Shown here: positions 20,039 through 29,935 of the stretch, in pieces
Numbering within the stretch: the stretch's first letter is position 1
Layout of the letters: each line of letters starts with the position of its first letter
NCBI RefSeq assembly: GCF_009707385.1
Contig: NZ_CP046115.1
Span: 1,116,001-1,180,000 of the forward strand
Direction: 5' to 3'
From: Klebsiella oxytoca
GTDB taxonomy: Bacteria > Pseudomonadota > Gammaproteobacteria > Enterobacterales > Enterobacteriaceae
Length of the DNA: 64,000 nt
Translations under genes and position numbers: made by a program
Notes under the pieces: generated by a model
What the model was told of the DNA's origin: nothing
The model's input: the letters and a program-made list of their open reading frames with translations, nothing else
Database searches by the model: none

Positions 20039-20584
20039 ATGGCATGGCATTTTTTATCTGATTGCTCCTACTTCCTCCTGGGCGTCCGGAGCTTTATTCC
20101 TGATGAGTATATCAACGTAATTTATCTTCATACCCGTAATATTGAAAAATACACAATGCCTGAGCCAGGTGATGTGGTGATACTTAATATTGCTGATGTC
20201 GGTTTACGACGATATATTACCAGCTGTCCAGACATCGCTGCATGCCGGGTGATTATGTTGCTGGAGCCTCCTTTTATTGTTCAGAATAACAGCCAGCAGC
20301 ATTTTCCATGGATACTGCCATGTAATATTAGTCCGGACATGCTGAAACGGAAACTTCATTCGGCGCAGAGCTCTCCTCTGGTATCGCGGCGTCATAGTCA
20401 TTCCGAACTACGTCTGTTTCGTTATATGGCGACAGGTCTGAGTATCGAGCAGGTGCAGCAGAAAATGCGCTTACCGAAGAAGAGTCTGTATGCCATGAAG
20501 CGGGCGGTATTGAGTAAATATGGTATTGAAGGCGGGAAAGCGCATTCAGTGCTGCTGTGCCGGGACGCCATGAAAATAATGTAG
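20039..20584 (+). CDS. LuxR-type HTH regulator of fimbriae (putative)
   Basis: 181 residues from the ATG at 20039; the frame continues upstream to a TTG at 19904 but the start MAWHFLSDCSYFLLGV aligns with the related protein at 27674 (EFSIISDNYYFLYGV). C-terminal LuxR-like helix-turn-helix: YMATGLSIEQVQQKMRLPKKSLYAMKRAVLSKYG. The N-terminal half is not a normal receiver domain. Located just before the fimbrial operon and facing it, so regulation of fimbriae is likely. Confidence 0.6.
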   Translation: MAWHFLSDCSYFLLGVRSFIPDEYINVIYLHTRNIEKYTMPEPGDVVILNIADVGLRRYITSCPDIAACRVIMLLEPPFIVQNNSQQHFPWILPCNISPDMLKRKLHSAQSSPLVSRRHSHSELRLFRYMATGLSIEQVQQKMRLPKKSLYAMKRAVLSKYGIEGGKAHSVLLCRDAMKIM

Positions 20585-20810
20585 CCAGATAATTTTGCAA
20601 GGCTCACCCTAATAAATAAAAATAGGTGAAGCGTTATTTTATCGAGTAGTGGTGAGTTGCTTTAAATTAATTTATGTCACTCTCAATATAATGTTGGTGT
20701 CCGTGGGCTATGAAATTCATTTGCTTTTTATCTTCTGATTAAAAGGCAATGTTATTGCCGGTTGAGTCAGACTGGCTTCTTTGTAATAAATAAAAAATGG
20801 AGTTTTTTCG

Positions 20811-21347
20811 ATGAAATTAAATCAACTGCTTATGGCTGCTGCCGTTTCCTCTGTACTGGCTTCTGCAGGCGCGTCGGCTGTTTCAGACAATACCGTGACG
20901 TTTATCGGTGAGGTTGCCGATCAGACTTGCGATGTGACGATCAATGGAGTTAGCGCCGCGCCGGTCGTTCTGATGCCTACAGCTGCAGCCGCCGATCTGG
21001 CTACAAATGGCAGCACCACTGGTGTCACCACATTTGACTTAGGGCTGTCTGGCTGCACCGCGGCCACAGAAGCGACGAATATTAGCGTTCGTTTCCTGGG
21101 CAATAACGTCACCGGTACTGGCCATCTCGGCAATACCGGCACTGCACAGAACGTTGAGATTCAGCTGCTTGATCCAAGCGATAACGCTATCGACCTGACC
21201 GGCGGCTATACCGGCAGCAATGCCCTGACTCTGGCAGTCGGTGATACATCGGCCTCCGCGACTTACTCCGCTCAGTATTATGCAACTGGCGTTGCGACCG
21301 TGGGTACCGTCCAGGGCTCTATGCAGTACGCAGTAACGTATCCGTAA
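20811..21347 (+). CDS. Major fimbrial subunit (type 1 fimbrial protein family, StbA-like)
   Basis: 178 residues with a signal peptide ending near SAGASA|VSDN. Two cysteines (in DQTCDVTI and LSGCTAAT) fit the conserved disulfide of chaperone-usher pilins, and the C-terminus ends with the donor-strand-recognition segment GSMQYAVTYP. GGAG lies 9 bp before the ATG. First gene of the five-gene fimbrial operon. Confidence 0.92.
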   Translation: MKLNQLLMAAAVSSVLASAGASAVSDNTVTFIGEVADQTCDVTINGVSAAPVVLMPTAAAADLATNGSTTGVTTFDLGLSGCTAATEATNISVRFLGNNVTGTGHLGNTGTAQNVEIQLLDPSDNAIDLTGGYTGSNALTLAVGDTSASATYSAQYYATGVATVGTVQGSMQYAVTYP

Positions 21348-21402
21348 TTAGCAGTTAACGCTGGCGGGGAATTTCCCCGCCAATACCGTCATGGAGTGTC
21401 GG

Positions 21403-22152
21403 ATGAAAAAATACCCCAGTAGAGTGTTGTTACTCAGTTTTTTTGTCGGCCTGCTCTGGTGCGGGTCGGCGGCTGCCAGTGTGACAATGACGGGTACACG
21501 AATCATATATAATGGTGCAGCGAAATCCACTGATATCCAGTTAAAAAATAAAGACCGTTTCCCCTATGTTATCTCGACCTGGTTTGATGATGGTCATATC
21601 GATAACGGGCCTGAACAGGGCTCTTCCGTACCTTTTATTGCCACTCCTCCGGTGTTTCGCATTCAGCCCGAAGGTGGTCAGATCGTTCGTGTTGTATACA
21701 CCGGCGCCCGCGCTTTGCCGCAGGACAGAGAGTCGCTGTTTTATTTTAATTTTATGCAAATGCCGCCTGCAAACGTGGCGGGTGACGCGTCCGGGGAGCG
21801 ACAAAACGGCATCCTGGTGATGTTACGCAACCGCATCAAGTTTTTCTATCGTCCGGCGGGCATAGAAGGCGACCCGCAGAAAATGCTGCAGAATCTGCAG
21901 GTTCATGCTGTGCCCCGGCAGGGAAAGACCAGCATCTCCGTCACAAACAACCAGCCTTATCATGTCACCGTGTCCGCCGTGCATTTGACCGATAACGCCA
22001 GTATTCGTGCGCAGGAAACAGATACGATTATCCCCCCTTTTGGCCAACAAGATTTTTTATTATCAGGCAAGGCCCGCTCTGTTGATAAAGGGGTCCGTAT
22101 TACGCTGATTAACGATCAGGGAGCCAGGATCAGTGAAAATTACCCACTGTAA
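21403..22152 (+). CDS. Periplasmic fimbrial chaperone (PapD family, StbB-like)
   Basis: 249 residues from the ATG at 21403 (GGAG upstream; another ATG at 21391 is poorer). Signal peptide ending near GSAAAS. Immunoglobulin-like PapD fold: TRIIYNGAAKSTDIQLKN, the P-P-x-F-R-I-x-P motif as PPVFRIQPEGGQIVRVVY, and NRIKFFYRPAG in strand G1. Its end overlaps the usher start by 20 bp. It delivers subunits to the usher by donor-strand complementation. Confidence 0.92.
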   Translation: MKKYPSRVLLLSFFVGLLWCGSAAASVTMTGTRIIYNGAAKSTDIQLKNKDRFPYVISTWFDDGHIDNGPEQGSSVPFIATPPVFRIQPEGGQIVRVVYTGARALPQDRESLFYFNFMQMPPANVAGDASGERQNGILVMLRNRIKFFYRPAGIEGDPQKMLQNLQVHAVPRQGKTSISVTNNQPYHVTVSAVHLTDNASIRAQETDTIIPPFGQQDFLLSGKARSVDKGVRITLINDQGARISENYPL

Positions 22153-24703
22153 CAGCACGATAACTCCGCTGGCTCTGAGCGTTTCCCTTATCCTGTCATT
22201 CCCGGTCTCAGCCGGGTACTACTTTGACCCGGCTCTGTTACAGGGAACGGGCTACGGTAAAATGGTAGATCTGTCCCGTTTCAACCAGGCCGAAGATATG
22301 CTGCCGGCCGGCGAGTATGTCCTGGATGTGTACCTGAATGGTCAACTGGTGAGAGGACGTGAAAAGATTAAATTCACGGAGTCACCGACACACCCGGAGC
22401 GGACTGAGCCGTGCCTGTCTGCCTCGCTGATCGAGGCCAGCGCTATTCGCGTAAAGCAGCATGATGAAAAGTCGGTCACGGCTTCAGAGTGCCGGTTTAT
22501 CGGCGAGCTCTCATCACAGATAACCTGGCAGGTGAATACTGCCGGCCTGCGCCTGGACATGACCGTTCCCCAGGCCGGGCTCTGGCATCATCCGCGCGGG
22601 TATATTCCCGTTACGGAATGGGATAGGGGGACAACGGCCCTTTTTCTACGGCATAACACCAATCTCTATCACACGGAAAACACCTCCTCTGACTATCGTT
22701 ATGATTATCTGTGGAGCAATATTAATTCCGGCCTGAATCTCGGGCTCTGGCAGTTCCGTCACCAGGGGAACCTGCGATACGCTGATAACAACGTAAACGG
22801 TGCCCATTACCGCTACAGTGCCGTCAGAACATGGATGCAGCGTCCTGTGCCGGAAATCGAAAGCATGCTCTACCTTGGTGATAATCAGACCAATAACACG
22901 CTGTTTGGCGGCCTGTCTTTTAACGGTATTCGGCTGGGAACCGACCCACGCATGTGGCCACAGGGTAAACGCGGCTATGCTCCGGAAGTGCGCGGCGTGG
23001 CTAACACCACGGCCCGCGTGACGGTATTCCAGCAGGGACGCGTTATCTATGAAACCACGGTCTCACCCGGGGCCTTTGTCATTAACGACCTGTACAATAC
23101 CCACAGCCAGGGGGATTTGCAGGTGAGCGTGACCGAGGCGGATGGTCAGGTCTCCACGTTTACCGTTCCTTATTCTTCCGTGCCGGATTCCGTCCGTCCG
23201 GGGAACTGGAGCTATGAACTGGCGCTAGGATACGTTCGTCATTACTACAACCAGGAAAATAAGTTTTTTGAGGGTGTGCTGCAGAGAGGGGTGAATAATT
23301 CCCTGACCACAAACGTGGGCGCTCGTCTCGCTGATGATTATCAGGCTGGGTTGTTGGGCGGAGTCGTCTCGACGCCCGTCGGCGCGCTGGGCTTTAATGC
23401 GGTGTACTCACGCGCGGAGGCCGAGCGTGGCGAACTGGAGCAGGGGTGGCGTCTGGAAGCCAGCTACAGTAAAACGTTCACCACGGGGACTAATCTGATG
23501 CTGGCCGCCTATCGTTATTCAACTAAAGGCTACCGCGATCTGCAGGATGTGCTTGGCGTACGCCGCCAGGAGCAGGACAACGTGGCCTACTACTCAGATA
23601 CTCTGCACCAGCGTAACAGTTTTTCTGCCACCCTCAGCCAGAGTCTGAATGACTGGGGACAGCTGAGCCTGAACGCCAGTACTGCAGATTACTACGGCGA
23701 CTCCTCCCGTAACACGCAGTTTCAGCTTGGTTACAGTACCCGCTGGAAATTCATTAACATAAATCTGAACGCAGCCCGTCAGCGTAGCGTGTATTCACCG
23801 CAAGGCTATTATGACGCACTGGACGATAACCAAGGCAGCTGGCGTCGTTATACCGAAAATACCTTCTCTCTCAGTTTCTCCGTGCCGCTGGATTTTGGCC
23901 AGAACCGGGCTCAGGCGACGTTTGATATGAATAAGAACCGCAACAGCAGCGGCGCTCTGACCGGAATAAGCGGTACTCTGGGAGAGCAGCGTCGCGTCTC
24001 CTATTCAGCCTATGCTGGAATGGACCATCTGCGGCAGGAGGGGAACCAGACGACAGTGGGGGGCAGCCTCGAACAGCGCTCTTCAGTAGGAACATTTCGG
24101 GCTTCCGCATCGCGGGGACATGATTATCGTCAGTTCGGACTGGGCGCATCGGGCACCGTACTCCTGCACAGTGGAGGCGTGACGGCAGGACCCTATACCA
24201 GCGATACGTTTGCCCTGATTTCAGCACCGGGAGCACAGGGAGCGACAGTACGTAATGGTCAGGGGGCAACCGTGGACCGTTTTGGCTACGCGCTGTTGCC
24301 CTCCATGACGCCATACCGCTACAACCCGGTCAGTCTCGATATTCGTGATATGGACAGCAGCGTTGAGCTGCAGGGGGGGAGTTTACGCGTGGTTCCTTAT
24401 GCTGGGGCAATCAGCCGCGTCTCGTTTGCCACGGTTAGCGGCGAGGCCGCGTTAATTAATACCCTATTACCGGATGGTAGCACTCCTCCCATGGGAGCCG
24501 ATGTGGCTGATTCCGAGGGCGCGCAGGTCGGTATGGTGGGCCAGGGTGGACAGATTTATGCCCGCCTGCCAGCGCAATCGGGCGTTCTGTATGTCAGCTG
24601 GGGGAAAAGCCGCGCCCAGAGCTGCCGGGTCTATTATCAGCTGCCGGGGCAGTCTCCTGCTACCGGACTCCACCAGTTAACGCTGCCATGTCGTCAGGAG
24701 TAA
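22133..24703 (+). CDS. Outer membrane fimbrial usher (FimD/PapC family, StbC-like)
   Basis: 856 residues with a GTG start overlapping the chaperone end. Signal peptide to about FPVSAG, then the PapC N-terminal domain (YFDPALL...LPAGEYVLDVYLNGQLV), the beta-barrel, and C-terminal domains with a Cys pair near SCRVYYQLPG and LTLPCRQE. Full length for an usher, with no disruptions seen. It secretes and anchors the fimbria in the outer membrane. Confidence 0.95.
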   Translation: MKITHCNSTITPLALSVSLILSFPVSAGYYFDPALLQGTGYGKMVDLSRFNQAEDMLPAGEYVLDVYLNGQLVRGREKIKFTESPTHPERTEPCLSASLIEASAIRVKQHDEKSVTASECRFIGELSSQITWQVNTAGLRLDMTVPQAGLWHHPRGYIPVTEWDRGTTALFLRHNTNLYHTENTSSDYRYDYLWSNINSGLNLGLWQFRHQGNLRYADNNVNGAHYRYSAVRTWMQRPVPEIESMLYLGDNQTNNTLFGGLSFNGIRLGTDPRMWPQGKRGYAPEVRGVANTTARVTVFQQGRVIYETTVSPGAFVINDLYNTHSQGDLQVSVTEADGQVSTFTVPYSSVPDSVRPGNWSYELALGYVRHYYNQENKFFEGVLQRGVNNSLTTNVGARLADDYQAGLLGGVVSTPVGALGFNAVYSRAEAERGELEQGWRLEASYSKTFTTGTNLMLAAYRYSTKGYRDLQDVLGVRRQEQDNVAYYSDTLHQRNSFSATLSQSLNDWGQLSLNASTADYYGDSSRNTQFQLGYSTRWKFININLNAARQRSVYSPQGYYDALDDNQGSWRRYTENTFSLSFSVPLDFGQNRAQATFDMNKNRNSSGALTGISGTLGEQRRVSYSAYAGMDHLRQEGNQTTVGGSLEQRSSVGTFRASASRGHDYRQFGLGASGTVLLHSGGVTAGPYTSDTFALISAPGAQGATVRNGQGATVDRFGYALLPSMTPYRYNPVSLDIRDMDSSVELQGGSLRVVPYAGAISRVSFATVSGEAALINTLLPDGSTPPMGADVADSEGAQVGMVGQGGQIYARLPAQSGVLYVSWGKSRAQSCRVYYQLPGQSPATGLHQLTLPCRQE

Positions 24704-24707
24704 CCCT

Positions 24708-26054
24708 ATGATTATCCGATTAACCTGCGGCGCTCTGCTGCTGGTGAGCCTGTTGCCGGCGTCAGCATCCGCAGAGTGTCAGAGAGTGACATTAACAACA
24801 CAGCTGTCTCAGGCCGCGCTGGATGCGGGCTATACGGCGAAGAGCTGGACTGTCAATCCCGGTAATACCCGGGGAATTCTGGGGTTGCCTCCTGTGATCC
24901 ACCTGGGGGGAAGCGCTACTTTCCAGCCGGAGGGCACGCTGTTGGCAAGCGCCAGCGCAACATTTCTCTCATCCGGCATACTGGGCGGCTATCCGGCGAA
25001 TCAGGTGCTGTTTCGCTGTGATGTAGCGGAGCTGGGCAGTATTGATGAGTATTACGCAACCAGCGCTGCGGAACAGTGGGGCGGGAGGATTGTCGTCCCT
25101 GGGCTCGATGAGGCCTATTATACCGCCGTAAAAAACGTGGCGGTGCGGCTGACCAATCAGAGAACCGGGGAGTATTATTCCCGTTACTGGAAGCGTCGTC
25201 CGATTCCCGAAGAGGATGTGTTCAACGACGGGACGTATATCTACATCCCGGCCAGCGCATTCAGCGATGTCTATGTTGAACTGCTGAGAGTGGATAATGC
25301 CAGTTATGGCATGTTTAATGATGCCAGTTTTATGAATGTAAATGTGGCAACCGGGTGGGCCGCAAATGGGCATGTGGCGTTTAAAGGGGGAGGGTTGACC
25401 CCTAACGCCACGCCCGGCGGTGATATATCGCTGCAAAACGTGGGCTATGGATCACACTGGCCCGGCGCCTGGAGCCTGGCCGGTCAGGGAACGCTTTATA
25501 TCAGAGGGGCGGCCTGCCGGATTTCTGACTACCCGGCCCAGGTGTACCTGCCAGCAATAAGTACTTCTGAGCTACTGCAGGGGGCAGCCAGCGAGATGCC
25601 GTTCTCTGTCAGCGTCGAATGTGAGTCCGGGGCTATTTCCGGTACGGAAGCCTCCACCACCTCCGGGCCAGTGGTGGCAATGGGATTTCTGGTTAACAAT
25701 GCCACGGCGGCCAGCAAGGCGCGCGAACTGGGATTGATGACGTCCGGTGGAGCCTATACCTGGCTTCTGGATAATAACTATGGCGCCGCTGGCGTTGCCT
25801 CCGGGGTGGGGATTCGTCTCTACAGCAACCAGCTTTCAGGGCAGCCGATTAACCTGCTGGCGGGCACTGCGATAACCGCCACAGGCAATAACGGGGGATG
25901 GTATGGTTATCAGACGCTGACGGAGCAGGTCTCAGCCGATACGACAGAGATGTACACGGGCGAATTTGTCGCTTCACTGGAAGCGATCCCAGGACAGACA
26001 GTAACGCAAGGATCCGTATATGCACAGCTTCAGGTGGTGGTCAGCTTTCAGTAA
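24708..26054 (+). CDS. Fimbrial tip adhesin (StbD-like)
   Basis: 448 residues with a signal peptide ending near ASASA|ECQR. Two-domain layout: an N-terminal receptor-binding part and a C-terminal pilin-like part with the usual terminal strand GSVYAQLQVVVSFQ. Longer than a pilin, and placed after the usher, as expected for an adhesin. Its 3' end overlaps the second chaperone gene by 35 bp. Receptor not predictable. Confidence 0.8.
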   Translation: MIIRLTCGALLLVSLLPASASAECQRVTLTTQLSQAALDAGYTAKSWTVNPGNTRGILGLPPVIHLGGSATFQPEGTLLASASATFLSSGILGGYPANQVLFRCDVAELGSIDEYYATSAAEQWGGRIVVPGLDEAYYTAVKNVAVRLTNQRTGEYYSRYWKRRPIPEEDVFNDGTYIYIPASAFSDVYVELLRVDNASYGMFNDASFMNVNVATGWAANGHVAFKGGGLTPNATPGGDISLQNVGYGSHWPGAWSLAGQGTLYIRGAACRISDYPAQVYLPAISTSELLQGAASEMPFSVSVECESGAISGTEASTTSGPVVAMGFLVNNATAASKARELGLMTSGGAYTWLLDNNYGAAGVASGVGIRLYSNQLSGQPINLLAGTAITATGNNGGWYGYQTLTEQVSADTTEMYTGEFVASLEAIPGQTVTQGSVYAQLQVVVSFQ

Positions 26055-26751
26055 ACGGGGCTGCGGTCTGGGCCTGTTTTTCGCACTATATACCCTGTCG
26101 GTACAGGCGGTGGTGAATGTGGATGCCACCCGTGTCGTGCTTAACGCCGGTGATAAAAGCGTCTCTTTGCCTTTGCTGAACGATGAGCAACGGCCGGCGC
26201 TGGTGCAGGTATGGGTGGATACGGGCGATCCGGCTATCTCACCGGATCGGGTGCAGACTCCGGTTGTTATCCTGCCTCCCGTTTTTCGCATGCAGCCCGG
26301 TGAAATGCGGGAAGTCAGGATTTTATTAACCGACCGCGGCAGCTTATCGCGGAGGCTTGAGACCCTGTACTGGCTGAATATCTATCAGATCCCTCCGGCG
26401 GCTACGCCGGATAAAAAAGAGGGTAAACAGATGGTTATACTGCCTTTGCGCATCCGGATGAAACTGTTTATCCGGCCGGATGGCGTGATGCCGCTGACCC
26501 AGGCTGATGGAGAAAAGCTGATTTTTACACTGGATAACGGGCAGCTGAAAGTGCAGAATCCGACGCCCTGGCATATGAGTCTGGCCATGCTGTCTTGCGG
26601 CAGCAGCCGGGCCAGCGGAGTGGTGGTCTCGCCTGAAAGCACCTTTCTGATGCCATTAAGTCAAGCGGACGGACGTTGTCCGAGGGTGGACTACGCCGTG
26701 ATAAATGATACGGGGCATCAATGGCATTATTCCCGTCAGATAATCAGGTAA
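26020..26751 (+). CDS. Second periplasmic fimbrial chaperone (StbE-like)
   Basis: 243 residues; signal peptide ending near LSVQA|VVNV. PapD fold with TRVVLNAGDKSVSLPLLN, PPVFRMQPGEMREVRILL and RIRMKLFIRPDG. Start lies inside the adhesin gene, so the two are translationally linked and it may serve the adhesin. Two chaperones in the order subunit-chaperone-usher-adhesin-chaperone is the layout I remember for Salmonella Stb fimbriae. Confidence 0.88.
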   Translation: MHSFRWWSAFSKRGCGLGLFFALYTLSVQAVVNVDATRVVLNAGDKSVSLPLLNDEQRPALVQVWVDTGDPAISPDRVQTPVVILPPVFRMQPGEMREVRILLTDRGSLSRRLETLYWLNIYQIPPAATPDKKEGKQMVILPLRIRMKLFIRPDGVMPLTQADGEKLIFTLDNGQLKVQNPTPWHMSLAMLSCGSSRASGVVVSPESTFLMPLSQADGRCPRVDYAVINDTGHQWHYSRQIIR

Positions 26752-27673
26752 AGCCGTGGCTGTGGTGGAAAAGGTTTATCAGCATACTGGAGCAGTTGAA
26801 GTGCTTAATCATTGATGATGAGAAAATATTCCGAGCATTATACAGGTCATGCTCTAATCTGCATTTTTATCATATGAAAATTCCTCTGTGTGAAGCATTC
26901 CATAAAAACTCACCGGGGGGAGGGATAGTTTCTAAGGAAAATCATATGAATTATCAGAGTGGTAGCCAGCGGGCAGATTCCATAAGCTTTTTTTGCCAAC
27001 GATTTAGTGGCCGTATAACAGTCATGAACCAACTTACTCACAACTCAGCAGTAACAAGATGACTCTATCACTTTAATATTTTGCCTCTGAGTATTGCGGT
27101 GTAAAAAAACATGCTTTTTATTTATGTTAAGCAGCAGCTATCATATGGCCAGAAATGGAATTATAAAAAATACCTATGCTATTCAATATGTAATGATAAT
27201 TTAAATCCTCTTTTGTTGTAAGGTTATTTTGAGCGGATATTTATTCTGTGAATGCAATGGAATGGGTGCTTAATATAATGAAAAATAAGACGTTTTCACA
27301 ATATAAATATGTTGCATAATGTTTTTGAATGCTTTATTGTTTTTATATAAATCGAATGGTTAGTACATCAATATTTTTTTGAAAACTGGTTTTGTGCCTG
27401 TGTTAGCTAATTCTAATATGGGTTATTGATTGTTTATTATAAAAGTTTAGTAATGGCTTTTATAAATTATTACTCCGTTTTTATATCTAAAATAGTTTGC
27501 CGGTTTTATTATTATTTCATAGTTCATGTTTTATCGTGGTTGGTTTTATATAAGTGCTATTTCACTATGTTTTACTGGTGAGGGAGAAGTGGCAAGAGAA
27601 GCAAAATATTTTTGTTTCTCATTTTAGTCTTTTGAGAGCCTTTATCTTACTTTCGTTAAATGGATGAAATTAT
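26752..27673. other. AT-rich intergenic region after the fimbrial operon
   Basis: About 920 bp, strongly AT-rich from 27,060 onward. A 113-codon open frame (26721-27062) runs out of the chaperone gene in another frame but has no recognisable domain and a poor start. I see no gene or clear terminator here; the 3' part is probably the promoter of the regulator at 27674. Confidence 0.5.
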
Positions 27674-28234
27674 ATGGAATTTAGTATTATATCTGATAAC
27701 TACTATTTCTTATATGGTGTTTCCGAGTTAATAAAAAGAGAGTTTGGCTTCAGAACTAAGGTGTCTATTTCTTTCATGAGTGAGAAGAATAGTGAAATTG
27801 TTTTTTTTAAACTAAAAAATAGCAATCCGCGATATGTAATCATTTGCCTTGCTAATAATAACTGCTTAAAATCATTGCTTAAGAATTTAAAAAAAACGGA
27901 AGCTGAAATTTTTCTGATGACGAATAAAAACGTATTTTCCAGAGGTGATGCTTGTTCCTCTAAGTATTCTGTTTTTATTCTTCCGTCCACGTTAAATAAC
28001 CATGAGTTTATAAAACATATAAAAAACAGTGAACGTGTAAATAAAATAACACCTTGTAAAAATGATATTTATATAATTAAGAAACTGAGCGAAGGTGTTT
28101 CAGTAGGTGAGTTATCAATAAACCTTGGCTTATCACCAAAGACAATATGTAATTTGCGAGACAAAGTGATGCAACAGGCTGGTGGATTGGCTGGTATTCA
28201 TGGGTTATTATTGCTCAGGAATATATTCGGCTAA
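27674..28234 (+). CDS. LuxR-type HTH regulator, paralogue of the one at 20039
   Basis: 186 residues, very AT-rich codons. N-terminus MEFSIISDNYYFLYGVSELI matches the N-terminus of the protein at 20039, and the C-terminus IIKKLSEGVSVGELSINLGLSPKTICNLRDKVMQQAG is a LuxR-type helix-turn-helix. Positioned after the fimbrial operon; a role in fimbrial control is inferred from the pair flanking the operon. Confidence 0.65.
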   Translation: MEFSIISDNYYFLYGVSELIKREFGFRTKVSISFMSEKNSEIVFFKLKNSNPRYVIICLANNNCLKSLLKNLKKTEAEIFLMTNKNVFSRGDACSSKYSVFILPSTLNNHEFIKHIKNSERVNKITPCKNDIYIIKKLSEGVSVGELSINLGLSPKTICNLRDKVMQQAGGLAGIHGLLLLRNIFG

Positions 28235-28467
28235 TTTTTGGAAGCCAGAGTTGTTAAAGCTTATTAGAATGTCTCAGGTGTTTATTCCTGATATATCATG
28301 CAGTTATATTTTTTTAAGTAAGGTTGTGTCCGGCTGCTGTGCCCTGGTTTCTGTATGGTTAAAATAATTAAATCTAATGTGTAAGTAGCAAAATAAGTTC
28401 ATTGTTTAAATTTATTCTCATTTTTATAACGCGGCGTAAATAAGTAATCATATTATCAGGGGCGGAT

Positions 28468-28761
28468 ATGGAAAACCTGGATTCCTTACGAAAAATAGAT
28501 TTGAATTTGCTTGTGATATTTTATATGGTAATGCAGGAAAAAAATGTTACTCGTGCGGCAAAAAAACTAAAACTATCGCAGCCAGGGGTTAGCTTTGCTT
28601 TAACTCGGTTAAAAAAGGTGTTAGGTTATGAGTTATTCTCTCGTCAGGGAAGAAATATAATCCCCACCCCTCAGGCCTGTTTGCTATATTACAATATTAA
28701 ACAACCCATTGAATTAATTAACGAGAAAATATTCCTTAAGAATCCAGATGGCTCTGGTTAA
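28468..28761 (+). CDS. LysR-type DNA-binding domain only (truncated regulator)
   Basis: 97 residues. Residues 8-65 form a LysR helix-turn-helix (DLNLLVIFYMVMQEKNVTRAAKKLKLSQPGVSFALTRLKKVLGYELFSRQGR), followed by only a short linker and a stop; LysR proteins are usually near 300 residues. AGGGGCGGAT lies before the ATG. Either a truncated remnant or a free-standing DNA-binding protein. Confidence 0.7.
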   Translation: MENLDSLRKIDLNLLVIFYMVMQEKNVTRAAKKLKLSQPGVSFALTRLKKVLGYELFSRQGRNIIPTPQACLLYYNIKQPIELINEKIFLKNPDGSG

Positions 28762-28904
28762 TAATTATTTTATGTAAAAGATATTTAGCTAATCAATTGA
28801 TTTTTATGAATAATAAAAAGGTTAACGCAAGGATGATAGCCTGATTTATTGTAAGGGTTTTAATAAAATAGATTTATTTAGTATCTTGTAGGAGATTATT
28901 ACTT

Positions 28905-29225
28905 TCGGGGTCGGTTTCAACCAAATAGACTCCTCTTCTTACCGTGAATATGAACTTACCGCTGTAAGTACCCGTCTCAATCGCCAGCTGGCAGAACAGG
29001 TTGAGAAAATGACTATTTTCCAGAATACCGCGACATACTTAGTGAAGCGCCTGACAATCAGAAGTATATCTTTATTGAAAATGCAAGTAGCCCGCATCAT
29101 CGTACCTTCAGATCTAGAGAGCTTTCGGCATACTCACTCTGTCAGTGAAGAAGATCGCTATTCACAGAGCCTGTTTTATTGCCTATCAGATTATTAGCGT
29201 GATTAATCGATTGAAACTGGGTGAA
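28905..29225 (+). pseudogene. Frameshifted remnant of an unidentified gene
   Basis: Protein-like segments continue in different frames: YREYELTAVSTRLNRQLAEQ (about 28938-28997), then SEAPDNQKYIFIENASSPHH (about 29042-29101), then QSLFYCLSDY. They read like the sensor domain of one original gene, disrupted by at least two frameshifts. I could not name the family. It abuts the decayed integrase. Confidence 0.45.
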
Positions 29226-29229
29226 CAGT

Positions 29230-29535
29230 TAAGGAGAGCGGTCGGGAGGCCGGTATCAAGCGAGCTTTTACTCTTGGCGTACCTCACAGGGGTCTTTCCT
29301 TCCGCGACCAGCTTGTGGGTGTTACCGCGACGGGAACGGGTATCAGCAAGGAGGACTGTCGGATAAACTCCAGGCGAGATCATGCTGGGTTTACCGGAAA
29401 TCGATAGCGCAACCGTCGGCTCTTGTTTCCATCAGGTTCTACAAGTAGTGATAGCCCTTGTACAGGCTTTAACTTCTGGCTTAACGAGGCGAATCTGCAT
29501 ATCGTTTAAAGAAATATGCCCAGGAATCAGGTTCG
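29230..29535 (-). pseudogene. Decayed N-terminal part of a P4-type integrase
   Basis: The minus strand matches, with gaps, the N-terminal ~100 codons of the intact integrase at 40974-42143. Examples: GVYPTVLLADTRSRRGNTHKLVAEGK here against GVYPTITLADARSRRDDARKLVAEGK there, and identical DNA TGCATATCGTTTAAAG near the start. It is truncated and frameshifted. It belongs to an older element left of 29665. Confidence 0.75.
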
Positions 29536-29663
29536 AACAGGAACATATATACATATCAAACTTGATTTTACAGGCTAATCGCTGACGGGCGCGGACAAAA
29601 AATTAGAAAATGTTTTATAAATCAGTAGGTTTATGGATGAACAGGGACATTTGGGGAAGTTGA

Positions 29664-29681
29664 AATGGTGCGATAATAGGA
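29664..29681. repeat. Decayed att core (left end of the P4-like element)
   Basis: AATGGTGCGATAATAGGA matches the thrW 3' end core (TGGTGCCGATAATAGGA) with one base lost. About 130 bp upstream of it also match the DNA between the intact integrase and its att core at 42305, including TTTATGGATGAA and the GGACATTTGGGGAA-like stretch. It marks the junction between the remnant element and the P4-like satellite. Confidence 0.65.
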
Positions 29682-29836
29682 ACAAATAACACACCACAAA
29701 TGATTGTTTTTAATCGAATTATTAATATCGACAAATAATTCTATACACATGTCTATACACATTGGCGTGGGCGTTCAAAAATCACTCACCTCCACACCCA
29801 ACAAAATACTTTTTCTTAAGAAAAGCGTACACAGTG

Positions 29837-29905
29837 TTCACAGTCATTTTTTTACATTAAATATCAATTCAATAGAGGTTAACCGTTAAGTGAAGAGTGA
29901 ACAGC
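29837..29905. repeat. P4 crr-like repeat cluster (candidate)
   Basis: TGTTCAC (about 29837) and GTGAACAG (about 29897-29904) in opposite orientation, next to AGTGAAGAG. These resemble the alpha-protein iterons of P4 (GGTGAACAG), which occur at ori and at a second region, crr. Few copies, so tentative. Confidence 0.35.
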
Positions 29906-29935
29906 AAACTCTACATTTGGTCTTAGACAATAAAA

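Noticed and set aside
26721..27062. 113-codon frame after the second chaperone
   Set aside because: Mostly overlaps the chaperone end in another frame and lacks a domain.
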